This document shows, in pieces, positions 1-8,397 of a DNA stretch of 64,000 nt. The notes under the pieces are model-generated. The model ran no database searches. It had not been told where the DNA came from and was given only the letters and a program-made list of their open reading frames with translations. Position 1 is the first letter of the stretch. Each line of letters starts with the position of its first letter. The position numbers were made by a program, and so were the translations under genes. This DNA comes from Dyadobacter luteus. Its GTDB lineage: Bacteria; Bacteroidota; Bacteroidia; Cytophagales; Spirosomataceae. The DNA lies in the NCBI RefSeq assembly GCF_003383615.1, contig NZ_QNUL01000003.1, forward strand, positions 124,001-188,000. The letters are read 5' to 3'.

Positions 1-732
1 GGCCTTGGTTCTCTGGTCAATGATATAGAAGTCAGTCATACTTTATCTTATGCAGATATTCCTGGCTTTCCTGTCTCTACTGTCGAGTCACATTCCGGCA
101 AACTGATATTCGGAAAACTCTCCGGACAAAAAATTGTCTGTATGCAGGGGCGTTTCCATTATTACGAAGGCTATGACATGCAGCAGGTAGCAATGCCTGT
201 ACGTGTGATGAAATGGCTGGGCGTACATACTTTGCTTGTATCCAATGCCTGTGGAAGTCTTAATCCCGAATATAAGGTAAGCGAGCTGATGGTAATTGAA
301 GATCATATCAGTCTGTTCCTTCCACATAATCCACTCACAGGCAAGCACATCCCTGAATTTGGCGACAGATTTCCTGATATGAGTGAGGTTTATGACAAAA
401 CACTGGTAAGCAGAGCGCTGGATATAGCCACCGCAAATCAAATCCCGGTACATTCAGGCGTGTATGTTGCTGTCACAGGTCCGCAACTTGAAACCCGTTC
501 GGAATACAGAGTGCTCCGCCAGCTGGGTGGCGACGTAGTGGGGATGAGTACAGTTCCTGAAGTTATTGCGGCCCGACAGTTAGGACTCCGTTGCTTCGGG
601 CTATCCGTAATTACCGATCTGGGAATACCTGAAACACTGGAAAAAGCAGAATTCAGCAAAATCATTGCTGCAGCTCAAAAAGCAGAGCCATCTATACGTT
701 TGATTTTGAAGGAATTACTAACTTATATGTAA
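1..732 (+). CDS. Purine nucleoside phosphorylase, 5'-truncated by window edge
   Basis: Cleaves purine (deoxy)nucleosides with phosphate to base and (deoxy)ribose-1-phosphate in cytosolic purine salvage. The frame is open from base 1, so 243 residues are visible of a family that usually runs about 270; the start lies outside the window. Seen: the GRFHYYEGY phosphate/ribose segment, SNACGSLNP, the [10 protein letters not shown] base-pocket segment and [12 protein letters not shown], all hallmarks of trimeric (PNP/MTAP) phosphorylases. Where mammalian PNP has the Asn that reads the 6-oxo group, this protein has Asp in SVITDLG. Ends just before a bidirectional hairpin. The internal ATG at 142 is not the start. 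Confidence 0.93.
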   Translation, partial: GLGSLVNDIEVSHTLSYADIPGFPVSTVESHSGKLIFGKLSGQKIVCMQGRFHYYEGYDMQQVAMPVRVMKWLGVHTLLVSNACGSLNPEYKVSELMVIEDHISLFLPHNPLTGKHIPEFGDRFPDMSEVYDKTLVSRALDIATANQIPVHSGVYVAVTGPQLETRSEYRVLRQLGGDVVGMSTVPEVIAARQLGLRCFGLSVITDLGIPETLEKAEFSKIIAAAQKAEPSIRLILKELLTYM

Positions 733-737
733 ACGAA

Positions 738-772
738 AAGGCGGTTAAACAGCACAAGTGTTTAACCGCCTT
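738..772. terminator. Bidirectional hairpin terminator
   Basis: A perfect 14-bp inverted repeat (738-751 with 759-772), loop of 7, with A-rich left flank and T-rich right arm end. It lies between the convergent phosphorylase gene and the small minus-strand gene and can serve both. Confidence 0.85.
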
Positions 773-792
773 TCTCAACATTTCCTGTTTGC

Positions 793-1149
793 TTAGTCGA
801 TTTTTACGACTTCAGCAGGAATATTATACTGCTCTATCACTTCACGAGTGAAACGGACATGCCCTCTTGGCGCCATCAGATACAATTTTGCACCTTTCAT
901 GCCTGCCAATTCGCTCAATAGTTTCCATTTAGAAATACTGCCTCTCAACTGATCTGTTTTCATAGACACTTCAAGATAATGTCTGTTAAACATGTTTACC
1001 CCTGTCACATCCGGAGTAAATTTCAGGTTGTCAGCAGCTCTTTCATATGATTTAGGAGTTTCGTAGCCTTCTATATTGGCCTGAATTTCCTTAAAACCAT
1101 GAGCTTGTGCCCACTTAACAACAAGTGGAATGAACGATTCCTTTTCCAT
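793..1149 (-). CDS. Conserved hypothetical protein, possible nuclease-like fold
   Basis: 118 residues, cytosolic, no signal or membrane segment; function not recognised. The frame is open three codons further to a TTG at 1158, but the ATG at 1149 is the better start. The middle has FTPDVTG followed about ten residues later by YLEVSMKTD, a spacing reminiscent of PD-(D/E)XK nuclease-like folds (PD, then an acidic residue and Lys on a strand), then LLMAPRGH-like hydrophobic strand LYLMAPRGH. This resemblance is inference; the E and K are spaced E-x-x-x-K rather than E-x-K. Convergent with the phosphorylase gene; 177 bp upstream is non-coding. Confidence 0.75.
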   Translation of the reverse strand: MEKESFIPLVVKWAQAHGFKEIQANIEGYETPKSYERAADNLKFTPDVTGVNMFNRHYLEVSMKTDQLRGSISKWKLLSELAGMKGAKLYLMAPRGHVRFTREVIEQYNIPAEVVKID

Positions 1150-1326
1150 AAATATCAACGAATAATTTTTATTCTAATTAAGCGAGGAACTCAAAAACAA
1201 ATATCAAACTGAACCGGATGCAGAGACTAAAAGAATACCCGGCAATGTCTGTGATGTAGTATTTCCTAATAACCCCGAAAGTTAGGGGTTTTCACCAAGC
1301 TAACCAAATTTTAATTGTTAAACTAT

Positions 1327-1653
1327 TCAATATTCCAGCTCGTCCAGAAAGTTCCTGTATGCCCTTTGCAGCTCCTGATGCGCCTTCACATTGCTCTGCG
1401 TCAGTGCAAGAGCCAGTCCATCCTTATAAATAGTTTCGGCTTTGTCATTATCTTCTTTCGCAGCGAAAAAATCTGCTGCATGGTAATAGGTTGGCAGATA
1501 ACTGGCATGATCACGAAGCAAAATATCAAAGAGCTCTCCGGCCCTTTCAGGAGACGACTTCAGATACTCCAAAGCCAAAGCATAAACATTAAAGGGGTCT
1601 GTCGGGTCTTCTTCATAGAAGGCCAGAAGATTGGTAAGTAGGGAATTGCTCAT
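1327..1653 (-). CDS. Small TPR-like helical protein
   Basis: 108 residues, acidic and helical. Two helix pairs resemble tetratricopeptide repeats (PFNVYALALEYLKSSPERA and TYYHAADFFAAKEDNDKA, each with Ala/Gly at TPR consensus places). No signal peptide or catalytic motif. Conserved small TPR-like proteins of this kind occur in Cytophagales; likely a protein-interaction module, but no partner is evident. Divergent from etfB, 96 bp apart, so the two genes share an upstream region. Confidence 0.75.
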   Translation of the reverse strand: MSNSLLTNLLAFYEEDPTDPFNVYALALEYLKSSPERAGELFDILLRDHASYLPTYYHAADFFAAKEDNDKAETIYKDGLALALTQSNVKAHQELQRAYRNFLDELEY

Positions 1654-1749
1654 CAGAATTATTATGCTTGCATACTATTTTAGATTTTCATTTATTTGTG
1701 AAAGACATAAGTTATTTCCGGAATAAGTTAACCAGGTAACTCACATATC

Positions 1750-2487
1750 ATGAAAATACTTGTTTGTATAACCAACGTACCAGATACGACCGCCAAAATA
1801 TCCTTCACAGATAATGACACCAAACTTAATAAAAATGGTGTCCAATACATCATCGGACCCTACGATGACTACGCACTTGCCCGCGGAGTTGAGATCAAAG
1901 AACAGACAGGCGGGACACTTACTGTACTGCATGTGGGTGAAGCAGATGCGGATCCACAAATTCGTAAAGCGTTGGCGATTGGCGCAGACGATGCTATCCG
2001 CGTGAATGCAGATCCACAGGACTCTTACTTCACTGCTGCACAAATCGCACATATTGCCAGGCAAAATAGCTACGACCTGATATTGATGGGACGTGAATCT
2101 ATCGACTTCAACAGTGGTGTTGTACACGGACTTGTGGGTGAAATGCTGGGAGTTCCCTCCTATTCACCCGTAATGAAACTGGAGCTGAACGGCACTACTG
2201 CCACTATTGCCCGCGAGATTGACGGAGGAAAGGAAACACTCACCGTTACCCTGCCTTTGGTTTTGGGATGCCAGGAGCCTATTGCTGAATGGAAAATACC
2301 GAACATGAGAGGGATTATGACGGCCCGTACCAAACCTCTGCAAGTGGTAGAGCCGGTCGGCCTGGATGAGATGACAGCACCCGAAAAGTTCACTTTGCCC
2401 GCTCCAAAAGGTGCCTGCAAGATGATCCCGGCAGAGGATGCGGCCAGTCTGATCCGACTACTGCAAACGGAAGCGAAGGTTCTCTAG
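1750..2487 (+). CDS. etfB: Electron transfer flavoprotein beta subunit
   Basis: Beta (FixA) subunit of the cytosolic ETF heterodimer, which takes electrons from acyl-CoA and other flavin dehydrogenases and passes them to the ETF:quinone oxidoreductase. 245 residues, full family length. Seen: N-terminal KILVCITNVPDT, the adenine-nucleotide fold with AIGADDAIRV, LILMGRESIDFNSGVVHG (the conserved G-x-x-S/A-x-D pocket), and EWKIPNMRGIMTARTKPL near the C-terminus. It is followed after 38 bp by the alpha subunit, the standard order. No dehydrogenase or ETF-QO gene is in this window. Confidence 0.96.
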   Translation: MKILVCITNVPDTTAKISFTDNDTKLNKNGVQYIIGPYDDYALARGVEIKEQTGGTLTVLHVGEADADPQIRKALAIGADDAIRVNADPQDSYFTAAQIAHIARQNSYDLILMGRESIDFNSGVVHGLVGEMLGVPSYSPVMKLELNGTTATIAREIDGGKETLTVTLPLVLGCQEPIAEWKIPNMRGIMTARTKPLQVVEPVGLDEMTAPEKFTLPAPKGACKMIPAEDAASLIRLLQTEAKVL

Positions 2488-2525
2488 TCTCATGCTTATT
2501 ATTCACAATTCAAATTTGATTCATT

Positions 2526-3500
2526 ATGTCAGTCCTCATATTTGTAGAATTAGATAACGGTAATATCAAAAAAACATCATTGGAGGCAATTGCCTATGGT
2601 GCCAGCGTCGCTTCACAAACCGGATCAACGGCAACTGTACTTGCCATCGGACAAGCAGATAACTCAGAGCTGGAAAAAGCGGGACATTACGGAGCTTCGA
2701 AAGTATTACACGCTTCCGATGAGCATTTGGCACATGAAAATGCACTTGCTTACTCGGATGTATTGTTCCAGGCTGCAACAAAGGAAGGGAGCAAAATTAT
2801 TATTCTTTCCAAATCAGGATTGGGTGATGCGGTTGCTGCCCGTGCAGCTGCCCGACTCAAAGCCGGTGTGGTTTCAGGGGTCACAGAGCTTCCTCAGATT
2901 GATGGCGCTTTTAAAGTAACAAGAAGCATTTATACCGGTAAGGCTTTTGCCACCACCGAAATCAAGTCGGATGTGAAAGTCCTGGTGATCCGAAAAAACG
3001 CCATTGAGGTGGACGAAGCAGCCATTTCGGGCTCAGCAGCGATTGTGGAGACATTTGCTTCCTCTCGCCGCGATTCCGATTACCAGGCGCAGGTAACCAA
3101 CGTTGAAAAAGCCAGCTCAGAATTATCTCTGACGGAAGCTGATATTATTGTGTCAGGCGGCAGAGGTATGAAAGGAGCAGATCATTGGCAACCTCTGCTT
3201 GATCTGGCTAGTGCATTAGGTGCCGCTACCGGCTGCTCAAAGCCAGTATCTGATCTGGACTGGCGCCCTCATCACGAGCACATCGGGCAAACGGGCATTA
3301 AAGTTGCGCCTAACCTATATATAGCATGTGGTATTTCCGGAGCAATACAGCACCTCGCGGGGGTCAATGGGTCTAAATGTATTGTCGTAATTAACAAAGA
3401 TCCGGAAGCTCCATTCTTTAAAGCGGCTGACTACGGGATCGTAGGAGATGTTTTTGAAATACTTCCTAAACTTACTGAAGCAGCAAAGGCGTTGCGTTAG
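2526..3500 (+). CDS. etfA: Electron transfer flavoprotein alpha subunit
   Basis: FAD-binding alpha (FixB) subunit of ETF, 324 residues, normal length. The C-terminal FAD domain is complete: SGGRGMKG, GQTGIKVAP (the GQTG loop), GISGAIQH and INKDPEAPFFKAADYGIVGD, the signature that closes over FAD. The N-terminal domain interacts with EtfB. Translated from the same message as etfB (38-bp gap) and followed about 135 bp downstream by a strong hairpin, so etfB-etfA look like a two-gene operon. Confidence 0.97.
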   Translation: MSVLIFVELDNGNIKKTSLEAIAYGASVASQTGSTATVLAIGQADNSELEKAGHYGASKVLHASDEHLAHENALAYSDVLFQAATKEGSKIIILSKSGLGDAVAARAAARLKAGVVSGVTELPQIDGAFKVTRSIYTGKAFATTEIKSDVKVLVIRKNAIEVDEAAISGSAAIVETFASSRRDSDYQAQVTNVEKASSELSLTEADIIVSGGRGMKGADHWQPLLDLASALGAATGCSKPVSDLDWRPHHEHIGQTGIKVAPNLYIACGISGAIQHLAGVNGSKCIVVINKDPEAPFFKAADYGIVGDVFEILPKLTEAAKALR

Positions 3501-3635
3501 AGGTCGAAAAACCTTCTCAGCGCCTGTTCACAAAGCTTTCTGAACTTTGTTAGAAAACACAACCGAACATAAACGGGCTATAATCAACCTGTTATAGGTA
3601 TTTGGTTAATTGTTGCTCACAGCGCTGAAATACTT

Positions 3636-3675
3636 AACCCGTCAGGCATTTTTTTATGCAGGACGGGTTTTTTAC
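3636..3675 (+). terminator. Rho-independent terminator after etfA
   Basis: Stem AACCCGTC (3636-3643) with GACGGGTT (3662-3669), an AG/AG internal loop, an inner GCAT/ATGC stem and a six-T tail. It lies 136 bp after etfA, inside a 367-bp gap (3501-3867) that holds no convincing ORF; the rest of the gap is the leader of the next gene. Confidence 0.8.
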
Positions 3676-3680
3676 TTTTG
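3673..3680 (+). promoter_or_regulatory. Candidate Bacteroidota -7 element for the DUF151 gene
   Basis: TACTTTTG matches TAnnTTTG and directly follows the terminator T-tract. No convincing TTG lies about 19 bp upstream. If real, it gives an unusually long (about 180 nt) leader before the GTG start at 3868. Confidence 0.35.
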
Positions 3681-3867
3681 CAAGCTTAAAGCCTGTGTTC
3701 TGTGCACCTTGTCAGGAACGGTTTAATCTGCTAATTCGTTAAGGAACTGAAATTCAATCATCTTTCATGACGTCCTTAGTACATTTTACAGGAACTAACA
3801 GAGAAACACCAGGTTTGAATCACCACAGCTGTTAACAAAACTTGCGCCAGCGCATCAAAGTTTAAAC

Positions 3868-4473
3868 GTGAAAAAAATAAAGTTAGAAATTCTGGGTCTT
3901 TCCCCCAGCCAGTCTCAGGCAGGCTCATTTGCATTGGTTCTTGGCGAAGAATTAGGGAATCGCCGTTTACCGATTATCATCGGGGTATTTGAGGCCCAGG
4001 CAATCGCCGTGCAGATAGAGAACATTGTGCCCAACAGGCCGATGACGCACGATTTGTTCAAATCATTTGCAGATGGAATGAACTACACACTAAAGGAGAT
4101 TGTGATTTCAGACTTGAAAGAAGGCATATTTTATGCTAAGATTGTTTGTAAAGATGAACTTAGGGAAATTGAAATAGACGCTCGTCCATCCGATGCAATT
4201 GCGATCGGTCTGCGTTTCGATATTCCGATTTACACATATGAAGCCATTCTTTCCGAAGCGGGTATCATATCCAGCTCATCTTCTGAAGATGATGAAGAAG
4301 AGGAAGACGACGACCACGAAACAGTGCGCGAAACAGTAGCTTCAAAAGGCAATAAGGATCACCTTCAGGATATGTCCTTCGAAGAGCTGCAACGTATTCT
4401 TGACGACGCTCTTTCAAAAGAGGATTATGAAAAAGCAGCCCAGATTCGTGATGAAATGGGACGCCGAAACTAA
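3868..4473 (+). CDS. Bifunctional nuclease family (DUF151) protein with C-terminal UVR motif
   Basis: 201 residues, GTG start. Residues about 1-130 are a DUF151/BFN domain: GNRRLPIIIGVFEAQAIA, the NRPMTHDLF segment and ARPSDAIAIGLR are typical. Family members have been reported with DNase/RNase activity, but activity here is not shown. Residues about 138-155 are a Ser then Asp/Glu-rich linker, and about 168-199 form a UvrB/UvrC-like UVR helix hairpin (LDDALSKEDYEKAAQIRDEM). The DUF151-UVR architecture is common in Bacteroidota and suggests a clamp- or protein-docking role. Single gene, 134 bp before ftsX. Confidence 0.9.
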   Translation: MKKIKLEILGLSPSQSQAGSFALVLGEELGNRRLPIIIGVFEAQAIAVQIENIVPNRPMTHDLFKSFADGMNYTLKEIVISDLKEGIFYAKIVCKDELREIEIDARPSDAIAIGLRFDIPIYTYEAILSEAGIISSSSSEDDEEEEDDDHETVRETVASKGNKDHLQDMSFEELQRILDDALSKEDYEKAAQIRDEMGRRN

Positions 4474-4538
4474 TAATGCCTGTTTAGTTAAAAATAGTTA
4501 AGCATCGTTTTAAGTAAGAATCCTTATCATTAAAATCG

Positions 4539-4546
4539 TACTTTTG
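4539..4546 (+). promoter_or_regulatory. Candidate -7 element for ftsX
   Basis: TACTTTTG fits TAnnTTTG 62 bp before the ftsX ATG; the -33 TTG is not well conserved. Low-to-moderate support. Confidence 0.4.
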
Positions 4547-4607
4547 CCGGTATCGCATTCGAATCAAAACAAATACGGACAGCAAAAATGCGAAATCTCA
4601 CGCGCTT

Positions 4608-5486
4608 ATGCCTAAAAAGAAGAAGATCGGTAGTTATCCCAATGCAATGATTGTAATGAGTCTTACGGCTGCATTATTTCTTATTGGTTTTTGTGGATTA
4701 CTGGTGATACAATCCAAAAAACTGGTTTCTATCATCCGTCAGAATATAGAAGTTCGGGTGTTTCTTGATAAGGAAATCACCAAGGCGGGTCAGGATTCTG
4801 TTCTGAATATCATCAAGTCCAAACCTTACGTACTGGTTTCTTCCGAGGTAACTCCTATCACGTTCTTCTCCAAAGAAGAAGCTGCTAAAGAGTTTATAGA
4901 TGGCACAAAGGAAGATTTCACCACCTTATTGGGTGAAAATCCGTTGAGAGATTCCTACCGTGTTAAAATCGGTGAAGAGTACTTCGAAGAAGCGAAATTG
5001 CAACAAATCAAAAAAGATCTCGAACAGATCAATGGCACCTACGAGGTCGTCTATCAGGAAGACCTTGCCGATAATATTAACAGAAACGTAACCAAGATTT
5101 ATATTGTACTGGCGAGCTTTGCACTTGTTATGCTGATCATTATTGTACTTCTGGTTAACAATACGATCAAACTTGCCATTTACTCGCAGCGATTCCTGAT
5201 TCGCAGTATGCAGCTGGTAGGAGCAACCAATGGCTTCATTCAACGTCCCTATATCCTGCGTGGCGCGCTGCAAGGGCTTACAGGTGGAATTGTGGCCGGC
5301 GGTCTATTAATCGCTTTACAGCAGGTGGCCGTCCGCAATGTGGAAGGATTAGGAATGCTACAGGAATACGACAAAATTGTGATACTGGTAGGTGTAGTTC
5401 TGGCTTTAGGAATATGTATTGGTATCGCCAGCACCTATCAATCGCTGGCACGTTACCTGCGCATGGCACTGGATGATCTTTACTGA
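4608..5486 (+). CDS. ftsX: Cell division protein FtsX, ABC transporter-like permease
   Basis: Inner-membrane partner of the FtsE ATPase; the complex regulates peptidoglycan hydrolases at the septum. 292 residues: a short basic N-terminus, one membrane helix (about 16-37), an extracytoplasmic domain (about 40-165), then three C-terminal helices (about 166-192, 218-240, 254-276), the FtsX topology. The cytoplasmic loop RSMQLVGATNGFIQRPYILR is the conserved coupling motif. ftsE is not adjacent. DUF3098 and uppP follow at once, a cell-envelope cluster conserved in Bacteroidota. Confidence 0.94.
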   Translation: MPKKKKIGSYPNAMIVMSLTAALFLIGFCGLLVIQSKKLVSIIRQNIEVRVFLDKEITKAGQDSVLNIIKSKPYVLVSSEVTPITFFSKEEAAKEFIDGTKEDFTTLLGENPLRDSYRVKIGEEYFEEAKLQQIKKDLEQINGTYEVVYQEDLADNINRNVTKIYIVLASFALVMLIIIVLLVNNTIKLAIYSQRFLIRSMQLVGATNGFIQRPYILRGALQGLTGGIVAGGLLIALQQVAVRNVEGLGMLQEYDKIVILVGVVLALGICIGIASTYQSLARYLRMALDDLY

Positions 5487-5516
5487 TTTTAAAATCAAAA
5501 CTCTTAATAACTGAAT

Positions 5517-5732
5517 ATGAGCAACCCAAAAAGTAATTTACCTTTTTCTTCTGCCAATTACACCACCATGCTGATCGGTCTGGTTGTAATTTTGGGAGGT
5601 TTTCTGATTATGACATTTGAAACCGCAGAATTTGGCTTCGGCGCATTGGGCCTGACTGTAGGACCACTGATCGTTATCGCAGGGTTCATTATTGAGTTTT
5701 GGGCAATCTTACGTAAACCTTCGAATTCATGA
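5517..5732 (+). CDS. DUF3098 small membrane protein
   Basis: 71 residues with two predicted membrane helices (about 17-35 and 43-64) and a short polar N-terminus beginning [12 protein letters not shown]. Matches the DUF3098 family, which sits between ftsX and uppP across Bacteroidota. No known activity; position suggests an accessory in envelope or division work. Its stop overlaps the uppP start by 4 bp (ATGA), so translation is probably coupled. Confidence 0.88.
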   Translation: MSNPKSNLPFSSANYTTMLIGLVVILGGFLIMTFETAEFGFGALGLTVGPLIVIAGFIIEFWAILRKPSNS

Positions 5733-6508
5733 GTATATGGCAGGCCATTATCCTTGCTATTATTGAAGGGATTACAGAATTTTTACCCGTGTCTTCAACA
5801 GGACACATGATTATTGCTTCCTCCTTTATGGGGATCAGCCACCTGGACTTCACCAAAATGTTTACGGTTAATATCCAGTTTGGTGCTATTCTTTCCGTAT
5901 TGGTACTTTACTGGAAAAGATTTTTCCAATCTACAGAATTCTATTTTAAGCTTTTTGTAGCATTTCTACCTGCTGCCGTTCTGGGTTTTCTGTTGAACGA
6001 CATCATCGACGCCATGCTTGAAAACGTAATCGTTGTGGCTATATCGCTGCTTGTAGGAGGAATTATCCTTTTGTTTATCGACCGTATTGCGAACAACACA
6101 GTTTCTGAGAAAGAAATCTCCTATTTCGATGCATTTAAGATTGGTTTCTTTCAGTGTATCGCGATGATTCCTGGGGTTTCAAGATCAGCATCTACGATCA
6201 TTGGAGGTATGCTACAGGGATTGTCACGCAAACAGGCTGCTGAATTCTCTTTCTTCCTGGCAGTACCCACTATGGCGGCTGCAGGAGGTTATAAATTATT
6301 GAAAACATACGACACGATTCAAGCAGAAGACATCAAAGTTTTAGCTATCGGAAATCTTGTTGCGTTTGTAGTTGCATTACTTGCTATCAAATTCTTTATC
6401 AGCTTTGTAACAAAGTACGGCTTCAAGGTGTTTGGTTACTACCGGATCATTCTTGGATTGGTTTTACTAGGCCTGCTCGCATCCGGATATAAACTGGACG
6501 TGGTTTAA
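5729..6508 (+). CDS. uppP: Undecaprenyl-diphosphate phosphatase UppP/BacA
   Basis: Membrane enzyme that dephosphorylates undecaprenyl-PP to recycle the lipid carrier for peptidoglycan and surface glycans; high dose gives bacitracin resistance. 259 residues, multi-pass. Seen: [17 protein letters not shown] (Glu/His catalytic box 1) near residues 11-27 and [13 protein letters not shown] (Ser/Arg box 2) near 146-158. Start overlaps DUF3098; a strong hairpin ends the operon 23 bp downstream. Confidence 0.97.
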   Translation: MSIWQAIILAIIEGITEFLPVSSTGHMIIASSFMGISHLDFTKMFTVNIQFGAILSVLVLYWKRFFQSTEFYFKLFVAFLPAAVLGFLLNDIIDAMLENVIVVAISLLVGGIILLFIDRIANNTVSEKEISYFDAFKIGFFQCIAMIPGVSRSASTIIGGMLQGLSRKQAAEFSFFLAVPTMAAAGGYKLLKTYDTIQAEDIKVLAIGNLVAFVVALLAIKFFISFVTKYGFKVFGYYRIILGLVLLGLLASGYKLDVV

Positions 6509-6530
6509 TATACGTAATGACATTTTACAG

Positions 6531-6567
6531 TAAACCACAGGGCTGTCTCTGTGGTTTATTATTTTTT
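6531..6567 (+). terminator. Terminator after uppP
   Basis: Perfect 10-bp stem TAAACCACAG (6531-6540) with CTGTGGTTTA (6549-6558), followed by a T-rich run. Closes ftsX-DUF3098-uppP. Confidence 0.85.
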
Positions 6568-6635
6568 ACTGAATATAGTTTTCAGGTTTTACCTGCCGGA
6601 CATTCGCCTGCATATCAAATCTGAGTTTTAAATAA

Positions 6636-7346
6636 ATGACAAACTTGAATACAGAAGCTCCCCTACCTGACGAAGGTGAAGTAATATTGATTAACAAGCC
6701 GCTTCAATGGACTTCATTTGATGTTGCCAACAAGCTGAAACGCGCATGCAAATTCAAAAAAATAGGTCATGCCGGTACGCTGGATCCTCTCGCTACAGGT
6801 CTGTTAATTCTTTGTACGGGAAAGAAAACAAAACAAATTGATACCTACCAGGCTCAGGAAAAGGAATATACCGGAACATTTGTTTTAGGTAAAACTACAC
6901 CTTCCATTGATCTGGAAACTGACTTTGATGCGGAATTTCCGACAGACCATATCACCGAAGAAGTTCTTGAATCTGCACGCCGGAAACTAACCGGACACAT
7001 TGAGCAGGTACCTCCCATTTACTCCGCTGTAAAAGTGGATGGAGAGCGATTATATAAAAAAGCCAGGAGAGGAGAAACTGCTGAAATTAAAAAGAGGCAG
7101 GTAGAAATTTCTGTTTTTGAAATTGATTCGACTCACTTTCCATCTATCGACTTCCGCATAGTATGTACTAAAGGAACCTATATCCGCAGTATGGTGCGCG
7201 ACTTTGGCGAACTTGCAGGCAGCGGCGCTTATCTTAGCGCTTTGTGCCGGACTCGTATCGGAGCATTTGAATTAAAAAATGCTGCGGAACTGACCGAGTT
7301 CATTAACCGGAAAAGGATTGAGTTGAAGTTATCAGTTGACGAATGA
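6636..7346 (+). CDS. truB: tRNA pseudouridine(55) synthase TruB
   Basis: Makes pseudouridine 55 in the T-loop of tRNAs. 236 residues. Catalytic Asp sits in GHAGTLDPLATGLL (about 46-59); KEYTGTFVLGKTT, PPIYSAVKVDGERLYKKAR and GTYIRSMVRDFG are the usual motifs. The C-terminal PUA-like extension is minimal, as in other Bacteroidota. Overlaps ribF by 4 bp (ATGA), a common pairing (truB-ribF). Confidence 0.97.
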   Translation: MTNLNTEAPLPDEGEVILINKPLQWTSFDVANKLKRACKFKKIGHAGTLDPLATGLLILCTGKKTKQIDTYQAQEKEYTGTFVLGKTTPSIDLETDFDAEFPTDHITEEVLESARRKLTGHIEQVPPIYSAVKVDGERLYKKARRGETAEIKKRQVEISVFEIDSTHFPSIDFRIVCTKGTYIRSMVRDFGELAGSGAYLSALCRTRIGAFELKNAAELTEFINRKRIELKLSVDE

Positions 7347-8278
7347 AAATTTACCATAATCTGGATGAGTTCCAAAAACTCAGCTTCGGAGTTGTAACCA
7401 GCGGAACATTTGACGGTGTTCATGTGGGTCATAAAAGGATATTATCCCGACTGAAAGAAATCAGTCAGCAATGTAACGGAGAGACAGTTGTGCTTACCTT
7501 CTGGCCTCATCCGCGCATGGTAGTTTCAGAAGACAGCCAGTCCCTGCAGCTATTGTCCACCATTGAGGAAAAGATTGAACTGTTCGCTGAACTGGGCGTG
7601 GATCACTTGCTCATTATTCCTTTTACAAGGTCATTCTCGGAGCTTTCTTCACAGGAATTTATTCAACAGGTACTGGTTGATAAAATCGGAACCCGTAAGC
7701 TTGTGATCGGATACGACCACAGGTTTGGAAAAAACCGCGAAGGCAGCTTTGAATTTTTGCAAAAGAATTGCTCTTCATATGGTTTTGAGGTTGAAGAAAT
7801 TCCGCGCCAGGATATCGAAGATCTTGCCATAAGCTCGTCACGTATCCGTGGTGCGTTGCTCACCGGCCACATTCATGAAGCCAACGAGCTCCTGGGTCGC
7901 CCCTACACAGTTTCCGGAACAGTTGTGAAAGGCAAACAATTAGGACGAACCATAGGATTTCCGACTGCCAATATCCACCCCGACGAATCATACAAACTCA
8001 TTCCTCAAAATGGAGTTTACGTGGTTAAGGCCAGCTATAAGGAGTGGGTCTTTAACGGAATGTTGAATATCGGAGTGCGCCCAACCGTTGACGGTACATC
8101 AAAAACGATTGAAGTCAACATCCTTGATTTTGATCGGGAAATATACGGGGAGGAAGTAAAGCTTGAACTGTTGCACTATTTGCGTGCGGAGCAAAAATTC
8201 AACGGACTACCTGAACTGATTGCACAAATCAATATTGATAAACAGGCTACCATTGACTATTTCGCCAACTTGGATTAG
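7343..8278 (+). CDS. ribF: Bifunctional riboflavin kinase / FAD synthetase
   Basis: Phosphorylates riboflavin to FMN, then adenylylates it to FAD. 311 residues. N-terminal nucleotidyltransferase: SGTFDGVHVGHKRIL (HxGH) near residues 20-35, YDHRFGKNREG and ISSSRIRGALLTG. C-terminal flavokinase: VVKGKQLGRTIGFPTANI and NGMLNIGVRPT. Start codon overlaps truB. No FMN riboswitch is seen upstream, as expected for this gene. Confidence 0.97.
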   Translation: MKIYHNLDEFQKLSFGVVTSGTFDGVHVGHKRILSRLKEISQQCNGETVVLTFWPHPRMVVSEDSQSLQLLSTIEEKIELFAELGVDHLLIIPFTRSFSELSSQEFIQQVLVDKIGTRKLVIGYDHRFGKNREGSFEFLQKNCSSYGFEVEEIPRQDIEDLAISSSRIRGALLTGHIHEANELLGRPYTVSGTVVKGKQLGRTIGFPTANIHPDESYKLIPQNGVYVVKASYKEWVFNGMLNIGVRPTVDGTSKTIEVNILDFDREIYGEEVKLELLHYLRAEQKFNGLPELIAQINIDKQATIDYFANLD

Positions 8279-8397
8279 TTGCACAATTATAGATAAGACC
8301 TGGCTGTACTTGTATAGTTGCTATTCCGACCGCAAGTCAGCGTGGTATGCTTATTTGGGAAACGTCTGATAAAATTTGAACTGAAACATCAATAGCT

